A DNA stretch of 23,547 nt from a virus, in IMG/VR virus record IMGVR_UViG_3300033388_003509, positions 1-23,547 of that record; one strand, given 5' to 3'. The notes under the pieces are model-generated. The model ran no database searches and was not told the DNA's origin. It saw only the letters and a program-made list of their open reading frames with translations. Position 1 is the first letter of the stretch, and the number at the start of each line of letters is the position of its first letter. Both the position numbers and the translations under genes were made by a program. Shown here in pieces: positions 8,749-16,395 of this stretch.

Positions 8749-11700
8749 ATGAAAGGACTATTAACACAAGAAATAAAAGATAGAATATTAGAGTTGTCTC
8801 AGCAACTTCCTAATGTAACTAGTGTTGCTTGGGGAAGAAAAGTTGTTAATGGAACGTGGACAGGTGACTTTGCTATAGTTATAGCTGTAGAAAAAAAGAA
8901 GCCTCTTTCTGAGATTTCAATAAATGAACATATTCCATCACGTGTTATAGTATCTGGAAAAAGTATAAAAACAGATGTAATAGAAATAGCAAAGCATGAA
9001 GTTATAGGTACATGTTCTTCAACTTGTGGACAAACAAATAACACTGCATTAGCAAACAGACAATTCTTTCAACATTTACAAGGTGGTATTTCTTTTTCTA
9101 GTAGAAATAATGGAAATAGTGTAGGTACTCTTGGAGGTGTAGTTATACATTCAGAAACAGGCTGTTCAGTTGGTTTAACAAATAATCACGTTACTATTCA
9201 AGATGCATTTTATACATCTGATAGAAGTGTTACTGGAGCTCTTGTAAATGAATATAGTCCAGTAGATTATGTATATCAACAAGGAGAATTTGGAAGTGCA
9301 TCCACACCTGCAAGTTATAACTGTGGTGTAAGTTTACAGTATGTTCCTATTCATGCAAAGTCTACAGGTTTATTTAATCAGGTAGATGCAGCTATAATTT
9401 CTATTGATCCAACAAGATGGGACCCAACAGTTGCATGGAATCAAGTAGGACTAGAATCTATACTAGGTAGTAATCCACCACCATTTGCTTCTACATTAGA
9501 AATAGATAATCTATTAGCTACAAACCCTCGTGTATATAGTACTGGAAGAACTACTGGACCTAAAGGTATTGTACCAGATTGTCCTATGGTAATTCAATCA
9601 ATAAGTGCTACGCTTGAAAATATAGCTTATCCTAGTTCACAAGCAGCTAGTGTAAATTGTAAGTTTACTGATGCTATTAGATTTATTAAACCTCCTCAAG
9701 AAGATCCTGATAATGCGAATACAACAGAATATTGCTGTAATCCTATATATTCAGGAGATTCAGGATCATTCCTCCTCGCAGATATAAATGGAACTATCAA
9801 GATAATAGGACTATGTTATGCTGGTGGAGCTCAGGTGGTACCTGGTTGTTATCTATATGGTTATGCCTGTAGAATAGATATGGTTGCAGAACAAATGGGT
9901 ATACAGCAGTTTGTTACTCCTGGTCCACTAGTAGATCCAGATACAATTGAGTATATAACTATAGAGGGACAAAGTGACCAGAAAATAATATATTGTGAAA
10001 GTGAAGCGTACTGGCAAGTAGGATTTACAGGTAGTTTAGAAAATAACTGTGGTTCTGAAACCACTACCACCACCACTAGTTCAGCTCCTATTTCAGGTAA
10101 CTGTAGCCAACCTTATAACTTTGATGCTCCAGAGGGATTCCCAGGAATAAGCACTGGAAATGGAGTTAAAACATTAAGTAATGGGTTTGTACTGACATTA
10201 TCATCTGATAATGCTGATTGTGATACAGTATATGTTCCAAGTTCTTCTCCGCAACTTCTTCCAAATAATGGAACTGATCCAGATTGTGCACTACAAGGTT
10301 TCCACAATAATCAATATAATAATCAGGGTACATATTCTATAGGTGGTGGAAGGTGTTCTTCATCTACAATGTCATTTGATAACTCAATATCATCTATGGC
10401 ATTTTACTGTAGTGGTATAGGGTATTATCCTAATCCAGGAATATATGAAACAGTGAGAGTAACATCTGACGTAGATCTTAATATATCATTTATACAGGTG
10501 TGTAGAGAAAATCCTGATAGTTTTATAGTTTCTAATGAGACAGATGGTAGTGTGATATTTAAAGCAAAGTTGAATACAGGAGATCAACCAGCTCGTGCTT
10601 TATTTAATATATTTCCTAGAAACAATGGTGATAGAATTAATGAACTAACATTTACACATGTAGGAGATAAGTTAGCAGGTTGCCTTCTTGATTTTTATTT
10701 ATGTCCAGATGATCAGTTAACAACAACTACAACAAGTTCGTCTAGTACAAGTACTACCAGTACTACAAGTACTACAAGTACAAGTACAAGTACTACCAGT
10801 ACCAGTACAACCAGTACCAGTACAAGTACAAGTACTACTACTACATCAACTACTCTACCACCGCCTCCAGTTTGTCCTGATAAAGTTTTTGTTCTTCAAG
10901 TTTGTAATGAGAACTCAGATAGGGATGATGATTTTGATTTGTACTTAAACAATCAATATATCGGAGCTCTTGATTTAAACCAAAATGCTCAAATAGGCTC
11001 TATTTTCATTGGAAGCACAGACACTAATAAACTTGTAACTCAACCAGATTTTGTTTGCCCTTTAGCCGGAATGGTAGTTTATCATTTTGATCCGAGTATT
11101 TTAACAACAGGGATAAATACTATATTTATGGATAACACCCAGGATAATGGAAATGGTAATGCTGGAACAATTCAAATTAGAAATTACGAAATAGATCCAA
11201 CCGACCCCAACAGTCTTATAAATCCTTGTGTAGTATCTAACCAGGCCTTTAGCCCACCCAATGGGCAAGATTGGACAGCAACATTTGATTATACAGAATG
11301 TTGTCCATTTACAACAACAACTACAACCACGGTTGCTCCTACAACAACTACTACTAGTACTACTCCTGTACCAACAACAACAACTACTACTACTCCTGTG
11401 CCTACTACCACTACTACAAGTAGTTCTACTAGCACAAGCACAAGTACATCCACAAGTACAAGTACTAGTACGTCCACAAGTACTTCTACAACAACAAGTA
11501 CAAGTAGTACAACTACAACAACTACTACTGTTGATCCTAAACAGTATGCATTTAATTGGGTGTTTAATGGATCATCTAATCCAAGTACAGCAGGTCTATT
11601 TAGGAGTGCGAATCTTAAGATATCAGTTAATAACGTAGCAGTTGTAAATTCTGTTATAAACACAACTAATACATCAGACAGTGGCACTATAATGACAGCG

Positions 11701-12270
11701 TTGGGTGACATTATTAGTGCATCAATAACAACTGAAAACACATCAAGTGATACTGTTTTTGTTGAACACAAAGAAGACGCTAGTACTAGACCACCACAAT
11801 TTGCATCAAGTCTTGTATCTGCATCTAGTGACTATACATTTCTATTTTCCAACTGGACTCAACCAGGTGTAAGTAATAGTACTTGGAATTATGATACTAT
11901 TACTACTGCAACTGCACCTGCAAGTCTTATAATAGACTTTGAAGATGCTGGAGACGGAGTTCAGTTTGTATCTTTTGATGGTGAAGACGGTAATGTTTCA
12001 GAGACTTATCTTGCTGATCCAAGCAGTAATGGAACTTACAACTTTACTTTAGTAAACGGAAAGAGTTATGATCTACAAGCAACTTATCAATCACTTAACC
12101 CAGGACAAAACTGCACTTTAACAGTAAGTGGTCTTCAAGTTAGTGGATTTACTAGTTTTAGTGATACCGATACTGGAGCTGCTCAAACATTAATAGGTCC
12201 AGTGCTTGGAGGCTTTACAGTAACAGGAACAGGTGCTATTTCTCTAAACGCAACACAAACATCACCATAG
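8749..12270 (+). CDS. Multidomain appendage protein with N-terminal trypsin-like serine protease
   Basis: 1173 residues. Residues 1-85 (VTSVAWGRKVVNG, FAIVIAVEKKKP, IPSRV) resemble the small domain preceding the protease in Nal1-like bacterial trypsin-fold peptidases. Catalytic motifs follow in family order: His147 in GLTNNHV, Asp213 in QVDAAIISI and Ser338 in YSGDSGSFLL. After a short linker (438-443) come a Cys-containing beta domain (about 450-655), a long Thr/Ser linker (658-702), a domain shared with the gene at 15724 (706-845), a second long linker (855-927), a domain shared with the gene at 14012 (930-1035) and a C-terminal beta domain (about 1045-1173). No signal peptide is seen. I infer a virion-borne protease that cuts host surface proteins or matures virion proteins. 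Stop TAG; the next gene is in the same frame 24 bases on. Confidence 0.8.
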   Translation: MKGLLTQEIKDRILELSQQLPNVTSVAWGRKVVNGTWTGDFAIVIAVEKKKPLSEISINEHIPSRVIVSGKSIKTDVIEIAKHEVIGTCSSTCGQTNNTALANRQFFQHLQGGISFSSRNNGNSVGTLGGVVIHSETGCSVGLTNNHVTIQDAFYTSDRSVTGALVNEYSPVDYVYQQGEFGSASTPASYNCGVSLQYVPIHAKSTGLFNQVDAAIISIDPTRWDPTVAWNQVGLESILGSNPPPFASTLEIDNLLATNPRVYSTGRTTGPKGIVPDCPMVIQSISATLENIAYPSSQAASVNCKFTDAIRFIKPPQEDPDNANTTEYCCNPIYSGDSGSFLLADINGTIKIIGLCYAGGAQVVPGCYLYGYACRIDMVAEQMGIQQFVTPGPLVDPDTIEYITIEGQSDQKIIYCESEAYWQVGFTGSLENNCGSETTTTTTSSAPISGNCSQPYNFDAPEGFPGISTGNGVKTLSNGFVLTLSSDNADCDTVYVPSSSPQLLPNNGTDPDCALQGFHNNQYNNQGTYSIGGGRCSSSTMSFDNSISSMAFYCSGIGYYPNPGIYETVRVTSDVDLNISFIQVCRENPDSFIVSNETDGSVIFKAKLNTGDQPARALFNIFPRNNGDRINELTFTHVGDKLAGCLLDFYLCPDDQLTTTTTSSSSTSTTSTTSTTSTSTSTTSTSTTSTSTSTSTTTTSTTLPPPPVCPDKVFVLQVCNENSDRDDDFDLYLNNQYIGALDLNQNAQIGSIFIGSTDTNKLVTQPDFVCPLAGMVVYHFDPSILTTGINTIFMDNTQDNGNGNAGTIQIRNYEIDPTDPNSLINPCVVSNQAFSPPNGQDWTATFDYTECCPFTTTTTTTVAPTTTTTSTTPVPTTTTTTTPVPTTTTTSSSTSTSTSTSTSTSTSTSTSTSTTTSTSSTTTTTTTVDPKQYAFNWVFNGSSNPSTAGLFRSANLKISVNNVAVVNSVINTTNTSDSGTIMTALGDIISASITTENTSSDTVFVEHKEDASTRPPQFASSLVSASSDYTFLFSNWTQPGVSNSTWNYDTITTATAPASLIIDFEDAGDGVQFVSFDGEDGNVSETYLADPSSNGTYNFTLVNGKSYDLQATYQSLNPGQNCTLTVSGLQVSGFTSFSDTDTGAAQTLIGPVLGGFTVTGTGAISLNATQTSP
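10720..10854 (+). repeat. AGTACA/AGTACT-type hexanucleotide repeat encoding Ser-Thr linker
   Basis: 45 codons of Thr and Ser, with many near-perfect AGTACA, AGTACT and AGTACC units. This is the most regular tandem repeat of the window. It separates a beta domain from the next module of the protease-bearing protein. Such repeats are prone to replication slippage in multiples of three or six, which would change linker length without breaking the frame. Confidence 0.85.
11311..11529 (+). repeat. Longest Thr/Ser/Pro linker tract
   Basis: 73 codons: Thr runs separated by VAP and PVP, then a nearly pure Ser-Thr alternation and a final Thr run. It joins two shared modules of the protease-bearing protein. 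The composition is mucin-like. Confidence 0.85.
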
Positions 12271-12294
12271 TGTGATAAACAAATAAATAAAATT

Positions 12295-13434
12295 ATGTCA
12301 ACACAAAATTGCTCAAATTGTTATAACGGATGTACTGAAATTACTTCAGACAAGTGCGTTAAATACACAGGTGTAGACGTTCCTATACTAGGAATAAAGA
12401 ATGGAGACTCCCTATCATTTGTGGAGCAAGCTCTTATTACCTTTTTAGGATCTACACTAGACGGAACAGGTATAACACCTGTGGTTCCCCCATCAGATAT
12501 ATGCCCTGCAGTGCAGGCTAATCTAGATGACTGTAACCCATTAACTTTAAATAACTACCTAGTAGGTATAATCAAAACTATCTGTAAATTACAGGAAGAA
12601 GTAAGTGAGATAGAAGGTGGTTCAGGAAGACCAAGTGTAAACTATGATGTAGGCTGTGTATCTGGAGTAACAGATACTACAAGTACATCAGATGTATTAC
12701 AACAAACTATAAATAAGTTGTGTGAAGTTGAGCAGTCACTGAACACTTTTATTACTGATGTTACAAACAACTACGTACAAATTGTTGATATTAATACGTA
12801 TATAGAAAACTATTTAAACACTAATCCTCAGCAACAGCTTATTAGTAATCGAATGGTTCCATTTTCTGCACAGCCATACTTTGGAGACTTAACACCATTT
12901 GATGCATCAGGTGCAGGAATAGGTATTTGGGATAGAATATTTCTATGTAATGGAAATAATGGTACACCAGATATGAGAGGAAGAGTAGCTGTTGGAGCTA
13001 CTGATATGCCAGGTCAAACTATGGATAACATAGTTGATCCGTCTGTTAGTGGAAATCCTACATATAACCTAAATGACCTTACTGGAACAAATCAAGTTGT
13101 ATTAACAACAGCACAAATACCTTCACATACACATACTAATAGGGTAGTAGCTTCACTTAGTCCAGCTTCTCACACCCACCTTGTTGCAACTTTAGGAAGT
13201 TCAAATGAATCAAATCCTCCTACAAGCAATAGCTATATTCGCCAGTCAAAAAGCACAGGTGGTAACTTAGGATATGCACTTAGAGGAGCAAGTAATCCAG
13301 CTACTGTAGGAAAAACTAGTGAAGTTAGTCAAAGTGTAGCTACAACTGTTACAATAAATTCTACTGGTGGAGGGTTACCACATAATAATTATCAACCTGG
13401 AATTGGATCATATTATATAATTTACATACCTTAA
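12295..13434 (+). CDS. Tail-collar-domain fibre protein
   Basis: 379 residues. The N-terminal part (1-110; Cys at 6, 9, 13, 21, 70, 80, 97) is a Cys-rich adaptor. Residues 135-175 are helical (LQQTINKLCEVEQSLNTF) and suit a trimer stalk. The C-terminal part has features of phage tail-collar / microcystin-dependent-type domains: GIWDRIFLCNGNNGTPDMRG (210-229), RVAVGATDMPG, two His-x-His motifs (His278/His280 and His293/His295, as used for metal binding in T4 gp12-type short fibres), and the ending LPHNNYQPGIGSYYIIYIP. The likely role is a trimeric receptor-binding fibre. It follows the protease-bearing gene in the same reading frame, separated by a TAG and eight codons. Confidence 0.8.
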   Translation: MSTQNCSNCYNGCTEITSDKCVKYTGVDVPILGIKNGDSLSFVEQALITFLGSTLDGTGITPVVPPSDICPAVQANLDDCNPLTLNNYLVGIIKTICKLQEEVSEIEGGSGRPSVNYDVGCVSGVTDTTSTSDVLQQTINKLCEVEQSLNTFITDVTNNYVQIVDINTYIENYLNTNPQQQLISNRMVPFSAQPYFGDLTPFDASGAGIGIWDRIFLCNGNNGTPDMRGRVAVGATDMPGQTMDNIVDPSVSGNPTYNLNDLTGTNQVVLTTAQIPSHTHTNRVVASLSPASHTHLVATLGSSNESNPPTSNSYIRQSKSTGGNLGYALRGASNPATVGKTSEVSQSVATTVTINSTGGGLPHNNYQPGIGSYYIIYIP

Positions 13435-13445
13435 TACTAAAAACA

Positions 13446-13757
13446 ATGGCATACTTACCCACTAATCCTTGTTGTACAAATATAGCAGTGAACACTACTT
13501 GTGGTTGTTCTACTTCTGTAAGTAATGATCCATGTGAAACTGGAATACATTATTCAAAATCTATTACATACAATGGACCAATATTACCTTGTTCTAATGT
13601 AGAACCTTGTGATGATTTAAACGTTGCTTTGTCTAAAATTGACGAACTTCTTTGTATATTGAAGACTCAACAAGCAACTAATACATCAGATATTTCTGCT
13701 ATAAAAGAACAAGTTATAAATATAAATAACACACTAAATACTTGTTGCGGATCATAA
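13446..13757 (+). CDS. Small Cys-rich coiled-coil adaptor protein
   Basis: 103 residues. Residues 1-55 are Cys-rich (NPCCTNIAVNTTCGCSTS, then NDPCETG and ILPCSNVEPC). Residues 58-98 form a heptad-like helix (LNVALSKIDELLCILKTQQA, SAIKEQVININNTL), and the protein ends in CCGS. This resembles the N-terminal part of fibre proteins without a receptor-binding domain, so it may be an adaptor or trimer seed for neighbouring appendages. Its stop overlaps the next start (TAATG, 13755-13759), which points to translational coupling. I know no named family. Confidence 0.7.
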   Translation: MAYLPTNPCCTNIAVNTTCGCSTSVSNDPCETGIHYSKSITYNGPILPCSNVEPCDDLNVALSKIDELLCILKTQQATNTSDISAIKEQVININNTLNTCCGS

Positions 13758-14008
13758 TGGAAGCATTTATAAAACTAACAACTGCAGGAAACAATACTGG
13801 ACCCTTCGATCTGTTCTCAGATGTAGATGGGTTCACTACTGCTTTTGAAACTGGTGTAACTAAAGTTAATTTATTAGCTGGCTATACTAGTACTGTAGTT
13901 CCTGATTTTACTACTATAATAAGAGTAACGTCAGATTCATTATGTGAAAATAGTTTTGATATTGTATTAGAACAAACTACAACTACCACAACAACACCAA
14001 CACCATAA
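13757..14008 (+). CDS. Stand-alone copy of the shared N-terminal domain with bare Thr-rich tail
   Basis: 83 residues from ATG 13757. A TTG 15 bases upstream is possible, but the TAATG overlap favours the ATG. The protein is the shared domain (NTGPFDLFSDVDGF, AFETGVTK, AGYTSTVVPDFTTIIRV) followed by seven Thr and PTP, then the stop. It is thus the adaptor plus the beginning of a linker with no cargo domain. The next gene starts three bases after the stop, in the same frame, and begins with another copy of the same domain. Confidence 0.75.
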   Translation: MEAFIKLTTAGNNTGPFDLFSDVDGFTTAFETGVTKVNLLAGYTSTVVPDFTTIIRVTSDSLCENSFDIVLEQTTTTTTTPTP

Positions 14009-14011
14009 GAT

Positions 14012-15148
14012 ATGTTGATACAAATAAACATAACCATACCTCCAGGAGGCTCTGCTGGACCTTTTGATTTATACTCAGATGCAGATGGATATACTAATCC
14101 ATTTGAAACACAAGTTCCTGCTTTAACTTTAACTAATGGATATGTTATTGAACTTCCTACAGGAGCAACTATTATAAGAGTATGTTCTGTTGATATATGT
14201 GAAAATTGTATTGACCTACCAACTAATTGTCCTACAACAACTACAACAAGTAGTTCTAGTACATCAACTACTACAAGTACTTCAACATCAACATCAACCA
14301 CTACAACGGAACAGCCCCCTAACAGATTTAACTGGGAGCTTATAACCAACACACCAAGTTCTTTAATTGCATCACAACCACAGAGCAGTAACTTAAAAAT
14401 AGATGTTAATGGAAATAATGTTGTAGATGCAACTATTACAGGTAATGCATCTTCACAAAGTGGAACTATTCAAATCTTACCAGGAGATGTAGTTTCTGCT
14501 ACAATAGATAGTAACAGAGTCGGAGTTTACAATTTTATCAATACAATTCAAAAAGACGGAATACTATATCAAGGACAGGATGTGTGTACTTTCTGTAATG
14601 ATAGTTTTGTAACTGCCCTAAGTCCTAATTATACTGGAGCAGGAGTTGATGTAGACTTCTCCTTTATAGCTGATACTTATAAAGAAGTTACAACAACAAC
14701 TACTAGTTCTACTAGTTCTACTAGCACTACAACTACTACCAGCTCTTCTTCAACAACAACTACAACTACTACATGTGATTGTTCCTTAAATAATCCTACT
14801 GTAACACTTACTGGTACTACAACAACTAGAATTCCATTTACGACAACTACTAGTACAACAGCTAGTGCATCTCTTGCAGCTGGTATAAGATCAATAACTA
14901 GTAATTCAAATCTAAATATTGGTTTATGTACTGCTGACCTTGCCGCATTCCTATGGAAAAATGGATCACTTGTTGAACCACAAATAAATGATTTTACATA
15001 TGATGTAATATTTCCAGCACTTCAAACATTTAACGGAGACAACAAATGGTACAAGTTTCAACTGTCTATAACTACAGTTGATCCAGGAAATTGGCTTATA
15101 AAAATTGATACAAATGGACGTATTACTAACATTGAGGAGTGTCCATGA
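14012..15148 (+). CDS. Mosaic appendage protein: shared N-terminal domain plus two linked modules
   Basis: 378 residues. Residues 1-72 are the shared domain (SAGPFDLYSDADGY, NPFETQV, PTGATIIRV). A Thr/Ser linker (75-99) leads to a beta module (about 103-225; FNWELITN, NLKIDVNGNNVVDATI, GTIQILPGDVVSATI) that is clearly related to residues 930-1035 of the protease-bearing protein. A second linker (227-254) and a Thr-rich piece (269-284) precede a C-terminal module (285-378; FLWKNGSLVEP, GDNKWYKFQL, IDTNGRITNIEEC). That module resembles the C-terminal part of the next gene product and a repeat common in flavobacterial surface proteins. It is probably an exposed virion appendage. Stop TGA. Confidence 0.7.
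   Translation: MLIQINITIPPGGSAGPFDLYSDADGYTNPFETQVPALTLTNGYVIELPTGATIIRVCSVDICENCIDLPTNCPTTTTTSSSSTSTTTSTSTSTSTTTTEQPPNRFNWELITNTPSSLIASQPQSSNLKIDVNGNNVVDATITGNASSQSGTIQILPGDVVSATIDSNRVGVYNFINTIQKDGILYQGQDVCTFCNDSFVTALSPNYTGAGVDVDFSFIADTYKEVTTTTTSSTSSTSTTTTTSSSSTTTTTTTCDCSLNNPTVTLTGTTTTRIPFTTTTSTTASASLAAGIRSITSNSNLNIGLCTADLAAFLWKNGSLVEPQINDFTYDVIFPALQTFNGDNKWYKFQLSITTVDPGNWLIKIDTNGRITNIEECP
14234..14308 (+). repeat. Thr/Ser-codon repeat tract (linker)
   Basis: 25 Thr/Ser codons between the shared N-terminal domain and the first module of the 378-residue protein. Confidence 0.8.
14690..14862 (+). repeat. Thr/Ser-codon repeat tracts (linkers)
   Basis: A main Thr/Ser tract (14690-14773) followed by a short CDCSLNNPTVTL segment and a second Thr-rich piece (to about 14862). 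It joins the two cargo modules of the 378-residue protein. Confidence 0.8.
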
Positions 15149-15151
15149 TCC

Positions 15152-15176
15152 ATAAAATAAAAATATAAAATGGCAA
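15152..15176 (+). repeat. Duplicated leader, copy 1
   Basis: 25 bases of A/T-rich leader plus the start ATGGCAA, identical to 15706-15730. It precedes a gene of the shared-domain family, suggesting that leader and gene start were duplicated together. Confidence 0.7.
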
Positions 15177-15709
15177 CACTAACAATAAAACTAGAATCCG
15201 CAGGCAGTTGCTCAGGACCAGTTGATCTATATTCAAATGCAAATCTTTATACAACGCCCTTTGCTACGAATGTTTCTATAACTATTCTAACAAGTGCACT
15301 AGGTTATAACATATCTACAAGTTCTGTTCCTATTGGAACTACCATTGTGAGAATAAAAAATAACAATGCTGACTGTGATAATTATGTTGACGCATCAATT
15401 GTCCCACAGTATACATCTGGATTTGGACTTTTTGATGCTCCAGCACCTCATAATAATGCTATAGATGCATGTTCAGATACATCTGTAACACCGGTAACTG
15501 AGTACTGGCACAATGGTGATAGTTTTAATTATACTCCACCTATTGGATCTTTTTTATATGATGGTCCAGACCCAGCAACAGCAAGTCTATTAGGATTGGA
15601 TGCAGGATGGTATAAAATAGGACCGAGTGCAACTGACGCAAGTGTAGCAGCAATACAGATAGCTTTAAATGGATATGAAGTTTTATGTTGTACTACTCTT
15701 TGTGAATAA
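15170..15709 (+). CDS. Appendage protein: shared N-terminal domain plus YWHNG-type C-terminal module
   Basis: 179 residues. Residues 1-77 are the most diverged copy of the shared domain (CSGPVDLYSNANLYTTPFAT, SSVPIGTTIVRI). Residues 80-179 form one module with TEYWHNGDSFNYTPPIGSFL, DAGWYKIG and IQIALNGYEVLCC. This type (Cys, an xYxHNG motif, a WYKI motif and a final NGxxxxxxC) recurs in flavobacterial surface proteins and in the preceding gene. There is no Thr-rich linker here; the domains join directly. The role is probably surface attachment. The stop TAA lies inside a repeated leader that also precedes this gene. Confidence 0.7.
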   Translation: MATLTIKLESAGSCSGPVDLYSNANLYTTPFATNVSITILTSALGYNISTSSVPIGTTIVRIKNNNADCDNYVDASIVPQYTSGFGLFDAPAPHNNAIDACSDTSVTPVTEYWHNGDSFNYTPPIGSFLYDGPDPATASLLGLDAGWYKIGPSATDASVAAIQIALNGYEVLCCTTLCE

Positions 15710-15730
15710 AATAAAAATATAAAATGGCAA
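15706..15730 (+). repeat. Duplicated leader, copy 2
   Basis: Identical 25 bases to 15152-15176. Here the repeat also contains the stop codon of the preceding gene (TAA 15707-15709). Confidence 0.7.
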
Positions 15731-16389
15731 TACTAATACAAGCTAGTAACATAGGAGCAGATGCTGGACCTTTTAACTTGTTTTCTCAGGTTGATGGTTT
15801 TACTGAAGCTTTTGAAGTAGATGTAACAAGCAATCAACTACTTGCAGGATTTGTTTCATATAACGTTCCTTTTGGAACTGCTGTAGTTAGAATTATATCT
15901 ACTAGTCCTGACTGTGATACTTATGTAGATAGAGAAATAGACGCACCTCCAAGTTGTCCAAATACTGTCACTGTCTTTCAGGTTTGTAATGAAAACGCAT
16001 CCAGGGATGACAATTTTGATGTATTCCTAAATGGGAACTTAATAGGGAATTTAGATCTAAATCAAGATGCTCAAGTAGGATCGATATTTATTGCTAGCAA
16101 TACACCGTTAGTAATAACTGAACCAGACTTTCCTTGTCCCTTGAGCAACATGCAGTTGTTCTTTTTTGATCCAGATATAATAACTCTGAGAAACACTGTA
16201 CAAATGATAAACACACAAAATAATGGAAACAATAATCGAGGTACATTATCAATACGCAACTACGAGATATCAGGGAATACATTAATAAACCCATGTTTTG
16301 TTGAAGATCTTGAGTGGGTAGGATCGTCTGGAGTAGACTTTGAGTTTTCATGGATCTATGACGAATGTTGTGGAAGTGATGTGAGATAG
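15724..16389 (+). CDS. Appendage protein: shared N-terminal domain plus a module also found in the protease-bearing protein
   Basis: 221 residues. Residues 1-73 are the shared domain (DAGPFNLFSQVDGF, AFEVDVTSNQLLAGF, VPFGTAVVRI). Residues 78-216 form a module related at roughly half of positions, by eye, to residues 706-845 of the protease-bearing protein. Matching blocks include QVCNEN, RDD.FD, LDLNQ.AQ.GSIFI, PDF.CPL, NNGN or DNGN, IRNYEI, LINPC and a final ECC. The stop is TAG, followed seven bases later by two terminator hairpins, so this is the last gene of the appendage block. Confidence 0.7.
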   Translation: MAILIQASNIGADAGPFNLFSQVDGFTEAFEVDVTSNQLLAGFVSYNVPFGTAVVRIISTSPDCDTYVDREIDAPPSCPNTVTVFQVCNENASRDDNFDVFLNGNLIGNLDLNQDAQVGSIFIASNTPLVITEPDFPCPLSNMQLFFFDPDIITLRNTVQMINTQNNGNNNRGTLSIRNYEISGNTLINPCFVEDLEWVGSSGVDFEFSWIYDECCGSDVR

Positions 16390-16395
16390 AATAAA

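Noticed and set aside
10720-10854. Possible CRISPR array or direct-repeat locus
   Set aside because: Units are six bases without unique spacers, and the tract lies inside an open reading frame as a Ser/Thr linker.
11261-11638. Plus-strand Gln/Leu-rich frames here and at 4604-4840
   Set aside because: They are out-of-frame readings of the same repeats inside well-supported large genes.
11289-11771. Minus-strand reading frame rich in valine, with similar ones at 8454-8744 and 13882-14352
   Set aside because: These are the reverse complement of the Thr/Ser repeat tracts (ACA/ACT reads as Val/Leu codons). Low complexity keeps the frames open; no start context or neighbouring minus-strand gene supports them.
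12840-13434. Diversity-generating retroelement target in the collar-domain fibre
   Set aside because: The C-terminal fold would be a possible target, but no template repeat or reverse transcriptase gene is visible in this window.
13742-13756. TTG start for the 83-residue gene
   Set aside because: The ATG at 13757 overlaps the previous stop as TAATG, a normal coupling arrangement, and puts the shared domain at the usual distance from the start.
5962-16389. Genetic recoding of TAG to glutamine
   Set aside because: TAG is followed at once by TAA at 5962-5967 and precedes terminator hairpins at 16387-16389, and the long genes contain no in-frame TAG, so the standard code explains the window.
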